A stretch of 64,000 nt of DNA from Oscillospiraceae bacterium (GTDB lineage: Bacteria > Bacillota > Clostridia > Oscillospirales > Oscillospiraceae), in contig JAAWQX010000003.1 of assembly GCA_022800755.1 (NCBI GenBank), positions 62,001 through 126,000 on the forward strand, read 5' to 3'. The notes beneath the pieces were generated by a model. That model worked only from the letters and a program-made list of their open reading frames with translations. It ran no database searches and had not been told where the DNA came from. Positions 16,660 through 24,956 of this stretch are shown one piece after another. Both the position numbers and the translations under genes were made by a program. Within the stretch, counting starts at the first letter, position 1, and each line of letters starts with the position of its first letter.

Positions 16660-16694
16660 ACAGCCCCCGGCAACGCTGCCGGGGGCTGTTTTTT
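16660..16694 (+). terminator. Terminator of the GntR-ABC operon
   Basis: CAGCCCCCGGCA and TGCCGGGGGCTG form a 12-bp perfect stem with loop acgc, followed by six T residues, just after the permease stop. Confidence 0.9.
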
Positions 16695-16799
16695 GTTGCT
16701 GATTTGTAAATTTCACGCTTTTTCCGGTTTGTTCACTGTTTTGACATAAATTTCAGGTATCATGGGGACACTTGACATGTTACTGGAGGCTGCCCCATC

Positions 16800-18221
16800 A
16801 TGGCTCACGACGATCAGACCGGGAAAATCCCAGACGGTTCCTACCGGTATGTGCGCCCGGAATCCCGGGAGGTGCTCTACCGGGACGCAGGCGTGGAATC
16901 CGCCCAGGACGCCGCGCAGCTTCCCCGGTGCTACGACCCGCCCCGGAAAGAGGATCGGGAGAAAAAAGAAAATCAGTCCCCGCCTGACCCCGGGAAACGC
17001 TTTTTTATGCGCTGCGCCTGTATGTGCCTGGTCTGCGCCCTGCTGGGAGGCGCCGCCGGGGGCGGTCTGACCGCGCTGCTGCTGTCTCGCCAGACCCAGC
17101 CCGTCAGCGCCGACCAGCCGTTGGACAGTAACCGGAACGATGTTTCCATCCCGGTGGTCACCCAGCAGCCGGGGACCGTGGGCTATACGGAGGTCTCCGG
17201 CAGTGAGCTCGATTTGCCGGACCTGTATGATATGGCCTGCGAGCAGGTGGTGGGCGTGACTACGGAGGTCACCCAAGTGAATTTCTGGGGCATGGCGTCC
17301 TCCAGCGCCGTGGCCGGGTCCGGGTTCGTCATCTCCGAGGATGGGTATATTCTGACCAATTACCACGTCATTGAAGCCGCGGACCTCCATGGGTATGAAC
17401 TGAAGGTCATCCGCCACGACGGGACCGCTTACGCCGCCAGCATCGTGGGGACACGGCCGGATAATGATATCGCCGTGCTGCAAATCCAGGCGGAGGGGCT
17501 GACCGCCGCGCCCATCGGGAATTCCGACGCCATTCGGGTGGGCGAGGCGATTCACGCCGTGGGCAATCCCATGGGCGAGCTGGAATTTACCATGACCAAC
17601 GGCGCGGTCAGCGCCCTGGACCGGGTGGTGTCCACCAGCGAGTCCATCGCCCCTATCAATATGTTCCAGATCGACGCGGCTGTGAATTCCGGGAACTCCG
17701 GCGGGCCGGTGTATAATGATGCGGGCGAGGTCATCGGCGTTGTCACCGCAAAATATTCCAAGTCCGGCGTGGAGGGGCTTGGTTTCGCCATTCCCATCAA
17801 TGACGCTGTGGAGATCGCTAGTGACCTCATCGCCCGGGAGGACGAGGGGAAAGCCTATTTGGGCGTGTATCCCAAGACCATGTCCGCTTCCGCGGCGCTG
17901 TACTACAATACCGTGCCCGGGGCGTATGTGAGCTATGTGGAGGAGGGTTCCGCCGCGGACCTGGCCGGCATCCTGGCCGGGGACGTGATTTGCCAGATCG
18001 GCAGCATCGAAATCGCCACCGCAGACCATTTGCAGACCGCACTGCGGGGGTATCACGCCGGCGATACTGTGGAGATCGTCGTGTACCGGGGCGAGGCGCT
18101 GACCATCAGCGTGACCCTGGACGCGCTGCCGGAGGACGAGCCGGCGGAGGCGGATGGGCAGGAGTTCCCCGTGGAGGATGTGCTCACCGTTTACCCTTAC
18201 CGCAGCGCCGCCTGCCGGTGA
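16800..18221 (+). CDS. HtrA/DegP-like membrane-anchored serine protease
   Basis: This 473-residue protein is an HtrA-type protease for damaged envelope proteins. It has a cytosolic charged, Pro-rich N-terminus (1-65), one membrane anchor (about 69-95, Cys-rich, RCACMCLVCALLGGAAGGGL), a trypsin-like domain with catalytic His189 (TNYHVIE), Asp223 (DNDIAVL) and Ser300 (NSGNSGGPV), and one C-terminal PDZ domain (about 355-450; GAYVSYVEEGSAADLAGILA). All triad residues are present. The layout matches Firmicutes HtrA/HtrB/YyxA proteins. It appears monocistronic, with a terminator after it. No two-component system of the CssRS kind is adjacent. Confidence 0.95.
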   Translation: MAHDDQTGKIPDGSYRYVRPESREVLYRDAGVESAQDAAQLPRCYDPPRKEDREKKENQSPPDPGKRFFMRCACMCLVCALLGGAAGGGLTALLLSRQTQPVSADQPLDSNRNDVSIPVVTQQPGTVGYTEVSGSELDLPDLYDMACEQVVGVTTEVTQVNFWGMASSSAVAGSGFVISEDGYILTNYHVIEAADLHGYELKVIRHDGTAYAASIVGTRPDNDIAVLQIQAEGLTAAPIGNSDAIRVGEAIHAVGNPMGELEFTMTNGAVSALDRVVSTSESIAPINMFQIDAAVNSGNSGGPVYNDAGEVIGVVTAKYSKSGVEGLGFAIPINDAVEIASDLIAREDEGKAYLGVYPKTMSASAALYYNTVPGAYVSYVEEGSAADLAGILAGDVICQIGSIEIATADHLQTALRGYHAGDTVEIVVYRGEALTISVTLDALPEDEPAEADGQEFPVEDVLTVYPYRSAACR

Positions 18222-18248
18222 CGGGGTCTGGATTTTTTTGTGAAAATT

Positions 18249-18289
18249 GCCCTTCGGCCGCTGTTTGGACGGCCGGAGGGTGTTTTTTT
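18249..18289 (+). terminator. Terminator after the HtrA gene
   Basis: CCCTTCGGCCG and CGGCCGGAGGG form an 11-bp stem with one G-U pair, followed by TG and seven T residues. In the rest of the 349-bp gap 18222-18570 I see the livJ promoter and nothing else. Confidence 0.8.
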
Positions 18290-18479
18290 GCTTTTTGGCT
18301 GGATTTACGCGTATTTTTATGTTTTTGTGTGGGAATCAACTTATTTTTTCTATATCTGTTCGATTTTTCCCGAAAACTTCATCCCTTTAAATCGTTGCCA
18401 GAACGCACAAGGGTCTTGACCATCTGGGTGGGGGTTTTTGTTCAAGTCACCATAAAATGCGGATTCCTTTTTAATTAAA

Positions 18480-18508
18480 TTGACAAACAATTCGGAAACG
18501 AGTAAAAT
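18480..18508 (+). promoter_or_regulatory. Sigma-A promoter of the liv operon
   Basis: TTGACA (18480-18485) and TAAAAT (18503-18508) are separated by 17 bases. The livJ ATG follows an AGGAGG site at 18558. Confidence 0.75.
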
Positions 18509-18570
18509 GACACTCAAGATTTTTCTCCGCAAAGACTGGGAAAAATCGGTATGAAATAGGAGGAATCTAT

Positions 18571-19755
18571 ATGAAAAGATGGATCAGCTTGCTTCTGGCT
18601 GTCTGCATGCTCTTCACTCTCGCGGCCTGCGGCCCCAAGGAGAACGGCAACGACGATCAGAACAACAACCAGAATGACGACAATCAGGTCGAGACCACCA
18701 ACGCCTATAAGTTCGGCGGCATCGGCCCCCTGACCGGCGACGCCGCTATCTACGGCAACGCCGTCAAGAACGGCGCTACCATCGCTGTGGACGAGATCAA
18801 CGCCAAGGGCGGCGTGCAGATCAACCTCGATTTCGAGGATGACGTTGCCGACGGCGAGACTTCCGTCAACGCTTACAACACCCTGGTGGACTGGGGTATG
18901 CAGTGCCTGGTCGGCACCGTGACCACCGGCGCTTGCATCGCGGTCTCCGCGGAGGTCTATAAGGACCGTATCTTCACTCTGACCCCCTCCGCCTCCTCTC
19001 CCGACGTCATCGACGGCAAGGACAATATGTTCCAGGTCTGCTTCACCGACCCCAACCAGGGTTCCGGCTCCGCGACCTATATCAACGCCAATATGCCCGA
19101 GGCTAAGATCGCGGTCATCTACCGCAACGACGACGCTTACTCCCAGGGCATCCGCGACACCTTCAAGGCCAAGGCTGATGAGCTGGGGCTGAACATCGTG
19201 GACGAGACCACCTTCACCAACGATACCGCCACCGACTTCTCCGTGCAGCTCACCTCTGCCCAGAACGCCGGCGCTGACTTGATCTTCCTGCCCATCTACT
19301 ACCAGCCCGCTTCCGTCATTCTGAAGCAGGCCAAGGATATGGGCTACGCGCCCACCTTCTTCGGCGTGGACGGCATGGACGGCATTTTGGCGATGCCCGG
19401 CTTTGACACCACTCTGGCCGAGGGCGTCATGCTGCTGACCCCGTTCTCCGCCGACGCTGAGGACGCGCTGACCCAGACCTTTGTGCAGAAGTACCAGGAT
19501 GCTTACGGCGAGGTCCCCAACCAGTTCGCCGCGGACGCTTATGACGCTGTGTACATCCTGTACAACGCGCTCAATGAGGCCGGCTGCACCCCCGATATGG
19601 CTGCTGACGAGATCTGCGAGAAGCTGATCGAGGTCATGCCCAGCTTCAGCTACTCCGGCCTGACCGGCCAGGATATGACCTGGGATGAGACCGGCGCTGT
19701 GTCCAAGATGCCCACCGCTGTGGTCATTGAAAACGGCGTTTACGTCACGGCTTGA
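18571..19755 (+). CDS. livJ: Branched-chain amino-acid binding lipoprotein LivJ
   Basis: The 394-residue protein is the periplasmic-binding-fold type I receptor (Leu/Ile/Val-binding family) of the downstream importer. The lipobox is TLAAC (Cys20), followed by an Asn/Asp-rich linker (about 23-45) that tethers it to the membrane. Family motifs include GPLTGDAAIYGNAVKNGATI and the ligand-loop region PSASSPDV, and LPIYYQPASVILKQAKD lies in lobe 2. Codon use is strongly biased to C/G-ending optimal codons, more so than its neighbours, which suggests high expression. It is first of five liv genes; a 306-bp hairpin-rich gap separates it from livH and may set the excess of receptor over transporter. 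Confidence 0.93.
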   Translation: MKRWISLLLAVCMLFTLAACGPKENGNDDQNNNQNDDNQVETTNAYKFGGIGPLTGDAAIYGNAVKNGATIAVDEINAKGGVQINLDFEDDVADGETSVNAYNTLVDWGMQCLVGTVTTGACIAVSAEVYKDRIFTLTPSASSPDVIDGKDNMFQVCFTDPNQGSGSATYINANMPEAKIAVIYRNDDAYSQGIRDTFKAKADELGLNIVDETTFTNDTATDFSVQLTSAQNAGADLIFLPIYYQPASVILKQAKDMGYAPTFFGVDGMDGILAMPGFDTTLAEGVMLLTPFSADAEDALTQTFVQKYQDAYGEVPNQFAADAYDAVYILYNALNEAGCTPDMAADEICEKLIEVMPSFSYSGLTGQDMTWDETGAVSKMPTAVVIENGVYVTA

Positions 19756-19757
19756 GT

Positions 19758-19947
19758 CAACAAAGGTCTTTGACCTTTGTTGAAAAAGATGCGCTGCGAA
19801 ATCGCGCCCATTGGGCACAATTTCTCCGCGAGAAGTATTTTTTCACCGGCAAAGCCGGCGAAAAAATCAATTGAAATACTTCGCCATTGCGATGGCGAAT
19901 TCTGCGAAGCTTTTTGGGGCTGGAGGGAGTTTCATCTCCCTCCAGCC
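19758..19947 (+). repeat. Intergenic hairpin-rich element, copy A
   Basis: The livJ-livH gap (19756-20061) opens with a perfect hairpin CAACAAAGGTC-ttt-GACCTTTGTTG (19758-19782). It continues with the modular repeat core 19830-19910: GAGAAGTATTTTTTC, a CCGGC-aaa-GCCGG hairpin, GAAAAAATCAATTGAAAT, then a hairpin ending in ATTCTGCGAAGC. A 12-bp hairpin (19918-19947) follows. The same core occurs at 30029-30112 and 61561-61641, with shorter copies at 46962-47003 and 54621-54662. I see no promoter or ORF here. Confidence 0.8.
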
Positions 19948-20061
19948 GTACCCGTCTTATTGGGGGGTCTTTCTGTGGCAGAATCAGAGGGAAAATGTCG
20001 TTTTCTTTGTGATTTTCCCATAGCAATCCCACTGCAATCCAAGAGAAAAAGAGGTGCTCGT

Positions 20062-20934
20062 ATGGAATTTCTTTCCTATCTCATCAGCGGCATCAGCCTG
20101 GGCAGCGTTTACGCTATCATCGCACTGGGCTATACCATGGTATACGGCATCGCCAAAATGCTGAACTTCGCCCACGGCGACGTCATCATGATCGGCGGGT
20201 ATATCTCCTTTTGCGCGATGAGCTATCTGAATCTGCCCGGACCGCTGGCTCTTTTGCTGGCAATGGTGGTCTGCACCGCCCTGGGCGTCATCATCGAGGG
20301 ACTGGCTTACCGGCCCTTGCGGGAAGCGACTTCCCTGGCCGTGCTCATTACCGCCATCGGTGTGTCCTACTTCCTGCAAAACTCCGCTCTGCTCATCTGG
20401 GGTGCCACGCCCAAGGTGTACAGCCCCATCATTGAGGGGACCCAGACCGTCGGCGGGCTGTCCGTGTCGAATATCTCCCTGCTGACCATGGCGGCGTGCA
20501 TCGTCATTATGGTGGTGCTCACCCTGTTTACCAGCAAAACCAAGATGGGCAAGGCTATGCGCGCCTGCTCCGAGGATAAGGGTGCGGCGCAGCTCATGGG
20601 CATCAACGTCAACCGCACCATCTCCATCACCTTTGCGATCGGTTCCGCACTGGCCGCCGTGGCGGGCGTATTGATGTGCTCCGCTTATCCCACGCTGATG
20701 CCGACTACCGGCTCCATGCCCGGTATCAAGGCTTTTACCGCCGCGGTGTTCGGCGGCATCGGGTCGATCCCCGGCGCGTTTTTAGGCGGTATCCTGTTGG
20801 GGATCATCGAGGCGCTGGCAAAGGCGTATATCTCTACCCAGCTTTCCAACTCCATCGTGTTTGCCGTGCTGATTATCGTACTGCTGGTGCGCCCCGCCGG
20901 GCTGCTGGGCAAGTACGTGCCGGAGAAAGTTTGA
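20062..20934 (+). CDS. livH: Branched-chain amino-acid ABC permease LivH
   Basis: This 290-residue membrane protein is one of the two permease subunits of the Leu/Ile/Val importer. It begins FLSYLISGISLGSVYAIIALGYTMVYGIAKMLNFAHGDV (typical LivH N-terminus, quoted here by its positions 3-41) and has about eight membrane segments, ending LLGKYVPEKV. The start is the ATG at 20062 after GAGGTG; the frame stays open upstream but that part is repeat sequence. It is followed ten bases later by livM. Confidence 0.95.
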   Translation: MEFLSYLISGISLGSVYAIIALGYTMVYGIAKMLNFAHGDVIMIGGYISFCAMSYLNLPGPLALLLAMVVCTALGVIIEGLAYRPLREATSLAVLITAIGVSYFLQNSALLIWGATPKVYSPIIEGTQTVGGLSVSNISLLTMAACIVIMVVLTLFTSKTKMGKAMRACSEDKGAAQLMGINVNRTISITFAIGSALAAVAGVLMCSAYPTLMPTTGSMPGIKAFTAAVFGGIGSIPGAFLGGILLGIIEALAKAYISTQLSNSIVFAVLIIVLLVRPAGLLGKYVPEKV

Positions 20935-20944
20935 GGTGGCCGGG

Positions 20945-22009
20945 ATGAAAAATATGAAATCAAGCACCAAAATCAATTTCGCCACCTATTTGGGCGTAGT
21001 CGCGGCGTATATCGTCATCACTCTGCTTATCAGCAACGGTGTGCTGGGCCGGAAGGCCGCCGCGCTGCTGGTCCCCGCCTGCTGCTATGTGGTCATGGCG
21101 GTGTCCCTGAACCTTACCGTGGGCATCCTGGGCGAGCTGAGCCTGGGCCACGCGGGCTTTATGAGCGTGGGCGCGTTCGCGGGCATCATCGCCGCTATGA
21201 GCCTGGTGGAGGCTGTGCCTTTTGAACCGCTGCGGCTGGGCATCGCCATGGTCGTGGGCGCGGTGTGCGCAGGCATCGCCGGCATCATCGTGGGTGTGCC
21301 GGTGCTGCGGCTCCGGGGCGACTACCTGGCTATCGTGACTTTGGCGTTCGGCGAGATCATTAAGGACCTCATCAACTGCCTCATCGTGGGGCACGACAGC
21401 AAGGGCCTGCACATTATTTTTAACTTCAAGGGTTTGAAAACCGTAGACGACCTGGGGCTTTTGGACGGCGGCACCGTCATCATCAAAGGCGCACAGGGCG
21501 CGACCGGGACGGTGACCATCGCGTCGTTTACCGCGGGCGTCATTTTGATCCTCATTACCCTGTTTATCGTGCTCAATCTGGTCCACAGCCGCTCCGGGCG
21601 GGCCATCATGGCCATCCGCGACAACCGCATTGCCGCTGAAAGCGTGGGCATCAATATCACCAAGTACAAGCTCATGGGCTTTGTCACCTCCGCAGCCCTG
21701 GCGGGCGCGGCAGGCGCGCTGTACGGATTGAATTACTCGTCTTTGCAGGCCACCAAGTTCAATTTCAACACCTCCATCCTCGTGCTGGTGTTCGTGGTGC
21801 TGGGCGGTCTGGGCAATATCTGGGGCTCCATTATCGCCGCGGTGGTGCTGTATGTGCTGCCGGAAGCCCTGCGCAGCGTGGCGGACCTGCGGATGCTCGT
21901 GTACGCCATCGTGCTGATTCTGGTCATGCTGGCTACCAACAGTCCCAAGCTCAAGGGGCTGCTGGCCAAGGTCATTCCCCATAAGAAAGGAGACGAGGTC
22001 AATGAGTAA
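20945..22009 (+). CDS. livM: Branched-chain amino-acid ABC permease LivM
   Basis: This 354-residue polytopic protein is the second permease subunit. Family motifs are NLTVGILGELSLGHAGFM (about residues 57-74), RLRGDYLAIVTLAFGEI (the EAA-like cytoplasmic loop) and GRAIMAIRDNRIAAESVGIN. The chosen start is the ATG at 20945, six bases after GAGGTGG; a GTG at 20936 overlaps that site. Its last eight bases overlap the start of livG. Confidence 0.95.
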   Translation: MKNMKSSTKINFATYLGVVAAYIVITLLISNGVLGRKAAALLVPACCYVVMAVSLNLTVGILGELSLGHAGFMSVGAFAGIIAAMSLVEAVPFEPLRLGIAMVVGAVCAGIAGIIVGVPVLRLRGDYLAIVTLAFGEIIKDLINCLIVGHDSKGLHIIFNFKGLKTVDDLGLLDGGTVIIKGAQGATGTVTIASFTAGVILILITLFIVLNLVHSRSGRAIMAIRDNRIAAESVGINITKYKLMGFVTSAALAGAAGALYGLNYSSLQATKFNFNTSILVLVFVVLGGLGNIWGSIIAAVVLYVLPEALRSVADLRMLVYAIVLILVMLATNSPKLKGLLAKVIPHKKGDEVNE

Positions 22010-22850
22010 GAAATTTGAAAAGCCCAACATGGTCCCCGTCCCCAGCCATTCGATTATCCCCGACCGGGATATTGGGAAATCCCCGATTCTGGAATGCAGC
22101 CATCTGGGCATCGATTTCGGCGGTCTGCGGGCCGTGGACGACTTCAACCTCACCATCGGGCGCACAGAGATCGCCGGGCTCATCGGGCCGAACGGCGCGG
22201 GGAAAACCACCGTGTTCAATCTGCTGACCAAGGTGTATCAGCCAACCCGAGGCACTATTTTGCTGGACGGCATCGATACCGCCGGGAAAAGCACCATTCA
22301 GATCAACCGCATGGGCATCGCCCGGACCTTTCAGAATATCCGGCTGTTTTCCAACCTGACCGTGGAGGACAACGTCAAGATCGGGCTGCATAACCAGGAA
22401 ACTTACTCGATGCTGTCCGGCATTTTCCGGCTGCCCAAATATTGGAAAAAGGAAAGAGTCGCCCATGAGCGGGCGCTGGAGCTGCTGAGCATCTTTGATA
22501 TGCAGCATATGGCCGATATGAAGGCCGGGTCCCTGCCTTACGGCGCACAGCGGCGGCTGGAGATCGTCCGGGCGCTGGCTACCAATCCCAGCCTGCTGCT
22601 GCTGGATGAGCCGGCGGCAGGCATGAATCCCTCCGAGACCGCAGAACTGATGGAGAATATCGTGAAGATCCGCGATATGTTCCAGATCGCCGTGCTGCTC
22701 ATCGAGCACGATATGAGCCTGGTCATGAGCATCTGCGAGGGCATTTGCGTGCTGAACTTCGGGCAGGTCATCGCCAAGGGCACCGCCGAGGAAATCCAGG
22801 CGAACCCCGCCGTCATCGAAGCCTATCTGGGCAAGAAAAAGGAGGGCTGA
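22002..22850 (+). CDS. livG: Branched-chain amino-acid ABC ATPase LivG
   Basis: The 282-residue ATPase has Walker A GPNGAGKTT, the Q-loop region GIARTFQNIRLF, the LivG-type signature LPYGAQRRLEIVRAL, Walker B LLLLDEPAAGMNP and the H-loop IEHDMSLVM. LivG proteins characteristically carry YGxQRR in place of LSGGQ, as here. The first 25 residues (KFEKPNMVPVPSHSIIPDRD) are an extension relative to typical LivG. It pairs with LivF to drive the importer and overlaps livM by eight bases. Confidence 0.95.
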   Translation: MSKKFEKPNMVPVPSHSIIPDRDIGKSPILECSHLGIDFGGLRAVDDFNLTIGRTEIAGLIGPNGAGKTTVFNLLTKVYQPTRGTILLDGIDTAGKSTIQINRMGIARTFQNIRLFSNLTVEDNVKIGLHNQETYSMLSGIFRLPKYWKKERVAHERALELLSIFDMQHMADMKAGSLPYGAQRRLEIVRALATNPSLLLLDEPAAGMNPSETAELMENIVKIRDMFQIAVLLIEHDMSLVMSICEGICVLNFGQVIAKGTAEEIQANPAVIEAYLGKKKEG

Positions 22851-22854
22851 GGCT

Positions 22855-23556
22855 ATGCTGAAAGTCAACGACATCAATGTCTATTACGGCAGCATCCACG
22901 CCATCAAGGGCGTGTCCTTCGAGGTGCATCAGGGCGAGGTCGTCACCCTCATCGGCGCAAACGGCGCAGGCAAAAGCACCATTTTGCAGACCGTGTCCGG
23001 CCTGCTGCGGTCCAAGACCGGCTCCATCGAGTTCCTCGGTGAGAATCTGGGCGGCGTGGCCCCCCATAAGGTCGTGGCCAAGGGGTTGGCCCATGTGCCG
23101 GAGGGCCGGCGGGTCTTTTTGCAGATGACTGTGGAAGAAAATCTGGAGATGGGCGCGTTCACCCGGCCCAATTCGGAGATCGATTCCGGCATCGCAGACG
23201 TGTACAAGCGCTTCCCCCGGCTGGAGGAACGGCGGAAACAGATCGCCGGTACCCTGTCTGGCGGCGAACAGCAGATGCTGGCCATGGGCCGGGCGCTGAT
23301 GTCCAAGCCCCAGCTTTTGATGCTGGATGAACCGTCCATGGGCCTGGCGCCGCTGCTGGTGGAGCAGATCTTTGACATCATCAGGGAACTGCACAAGGCC
23401 GGCACCACCATTTTGCTGGTGGAGCAGAACGCGCAGATGGCCCTGTCTGTGGCTGACCGGGGCTATGTGCTGGAGACGGGCAAGATCGTCACCACCGGCA
23501 CCGGCGCGGAGCTTTTGAATGACGACGCGGTGAAAAAAGCCTATTTGGGCGCTTAA
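22855..23556 (+). CDS. livF: Branched-chain amino-acid ABC ATPase LivF
   Basis: This 233-residue ATPase completes the importer. Walker A is GANGAGKST (residues 37-45), the signature is LSGGEQQMLAMGRAL, Walker B is LLMLDEPSMGLAP and the switch His is replaced by Gln in LLVEQNAQ, which is normal for LivF. It starts four bases after livG with GGAGG overlapping the livG stop. A strong terminator follows. Confidence 0.96.
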   Translation: MLKVNDINVYYGSIHAIKGVSFEVHQGEVVTLIGANGAGKSTILQTVSGLLRSKTGSIEFLGENLGGVAPHKVVAKGLAHVPEGRRVFLQMTVEENLEMGAFTRPNSEIDSGIADVYKRFPRLEERRKQIAGTLSGGEQQMLAMGRALMSKPQLLMLDEPSMGLAPLLVEQIFDIIRELHKAGTTILLVEQNAQMALSVADRGYVLETGKIVTTGTGAELLNDDAVKKAYLGA

Positions 23557-23564
23557 ATGATGAC

Positions 23565-23603
23565 AAAAACACCCCCGATGCGATGCATCGGGGGTGTTTT
23601 TTT
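23565..23603. terminator. Terminator between livF and gltD
   Basis: A 17-bp perfect stem (AAAAACACCCCCGATGC and its complement) encloses gat and is flanked by an A-run and seven T residues. It can end both convergent operons. Confidence 0.9.
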
Positions 23604-23618
23604 GTTCTTGGGACCTTT

Positions 23619-24953
23619 TTATTTCAGAGACGTATAGCCCATGAGCAGTTCGTCGGCGCGGGCGGCGGCGGCTTTGCCGTCCGCCAGGGCCAGGACCACC
23701 AAGGTCGCGCCCATGCGCATGTCGCCGGCGACAATCACCTTTTCTGACGCGGCTTCCGCCAGCGCGGCGTTTTCGTCCTCCGTGCCGGAAAAGCCCGAGG
23801 CGATCAGGAGCATTTCCGCCGGGATCGTCTCTTCGCCCTGGTCGGTCGTGAGCACGACGGATTTTAAATTCCCTTTTTTATCCGCAAGGACTTGCTTCAC
23901 TTTGGATGAGAATTTGCGGATGTCTTTGCCGAACAGCTCTTCCGTTTCCGCGTGGGCGTAGTCCGTTTCCGGGCCGTAGGCGCTCTCCGGCTTGCGGATG
24001 ATCTGTGTCACGCTCTTGCAGCCCTGGCGGACCGCGGTGGCAACGCAGTCGCTGGCGGTGTTGCCGTTGCCGATGACCACCACGTGCTTGCCCTGGGCGC
24101 TGGGGGCCGTTTTGCGCTCCCCGATCTGGGACTGCACCACGGGCTTGAGATAGTCCAGGGCGTAGTAGACGCCCTTTGCCTCGCCCTCGAATTCCACCGG
24201 GCGGGGCTTTTGCGCGCCACAGGCTAAGATCACGCAGTCGTAGTCCGTAGTGAGCTGTTCCAGCGTCACGTCCGTGCCTACGTTCACTTTCGTTTTGAAG
24301 GTCACGCCCTCCGCTTCCATCAGCGCCACCCGGCGGGCGACGACCGACGCGTCCAACTTCATGTTCGGGATGCCGTACAGCAGCAGCCCGCCCGGGCGTT
24401 TGTCCCGCTCGTAGACCGTGACGCTGTGGCCCCGGTGGTTCAGGAAGTACGCCGCGGACAAGCCCGCGGGGCCGGAACCCACCACCGCGATGCGCTTATC
24501 CGACCGGGTCTGGGGCGGGTGTGGCTCCATGAGGCCGTTTTGGAACGCGTACTCGATGATATACAGCTCGTTGTCCTTGATGGATACGCTGCCGCCTACG
24601 TGCTGGCAGTTACAGCCATTCTCGCACAAGGCGGGGCAAACCCGGCCCGTGAATTCCGGGAACGGCGCTGTTTTCAACAGGCGCGACAGGGCGTGCTCCG
24701 GGTTGCCTTGGTACACCATGTCGTTCCATTCGGGAATCAGATTGTGCAGCGGGCAGCCCATGCGCTGGCCGTCAAACACGATGCCCGCCTGGCAAAAGGG
24801 CACGCCGCAGTCCATGCACCGGGCGCCCTGCCTGGCCCGCTCCTTGGGGGACAGGGTCAGCGTGAATTCCTGAAAATCCTTGACCCGCTCCGCGATGGGG
24901 CGCTCGCCGTGGGGCACACGGCTGTATTCCATGAATCCTGTCTTTTTTCCCAT
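23619..24953 (-). CDS. gltD: Glutamate synthase small subunit (NADPH)
   Basis: This 444-residue flavoprotein takes electrons from NADPH to the large subunit. Two Cys clusters near the N-terminus (CMDCGVPFCQ and CPALCENGCNC) bind 4Fe-4S centres, the FAD fold is VVGSGPAGLSAAYFLNHRG (about 152-170), and the NADPH fold is VVIGNGNTASDCVATAVRQG. The end GDMRMGATLVVLALADGKAAA is the family's FAD-binding finish. It is about 40 residues shorter than the enterobacterial protein, as usual in Clostridia. It starts three bases after gltB. Confidence 0.95.
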   Translation of the reverse strand: MGKKTGFMEYSRVPHGERPIAERVKDFQEFTLTLSPKERARQGARCMDCGVPFCQAGIVFDGQRMGCPLHNLIPEWNDMVYQGNPEHALSRLLKTAPFPEFTGRVCPALCENGCNCQHVGGSVSIKDNELYIIEYAFQNGLMEPHPPQTRSDKRIAVVGSGPAGLSAAYFLNHRGHSVTVYERDKRPGGLLLYGIPNMKLDASVVARRVALMEAEGVTFKTKVNVGTDVTLEQLTTDYDCVILACGAQKPRPVEFEGEAKGVYYALDYLKPVVQSQIGERKTAPSAQGKHVVVIGNGNTASDCVATAVRQGCKSVTQIIRKPESAYGPETDYAHAETEELFGKDIRKFSSKVKQVLADKKGNLKSVVLTTDQGEETIPAEMLLIASGFSGTEDENAALAEAASEKVIVAGDMRMGATLVVLALADGKAAAARADELLMGYTSLK

Positions 24954-24956
24954 CCT

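Noticed and set aside
18222-18479. A coding gene in the gap between the HtrA gene and livJ.
   Set aside because: Open frames here have no ribosome site and overlap a terminator; only regulatory sequence is seen.
18514-19818. A 434-codon open frame opposite livJ.
   Set aside because: It is antisense to a highly codon-biased gene; the Val/Gly/His-rich translation is typical of such shadows.
19777-20061. An N-terminal extension of livH upstream of 20062.
   Set aside because: The frame is open, but the sequence is the palindromic element, and the LivH family starts at the ATG after GAGGTG.
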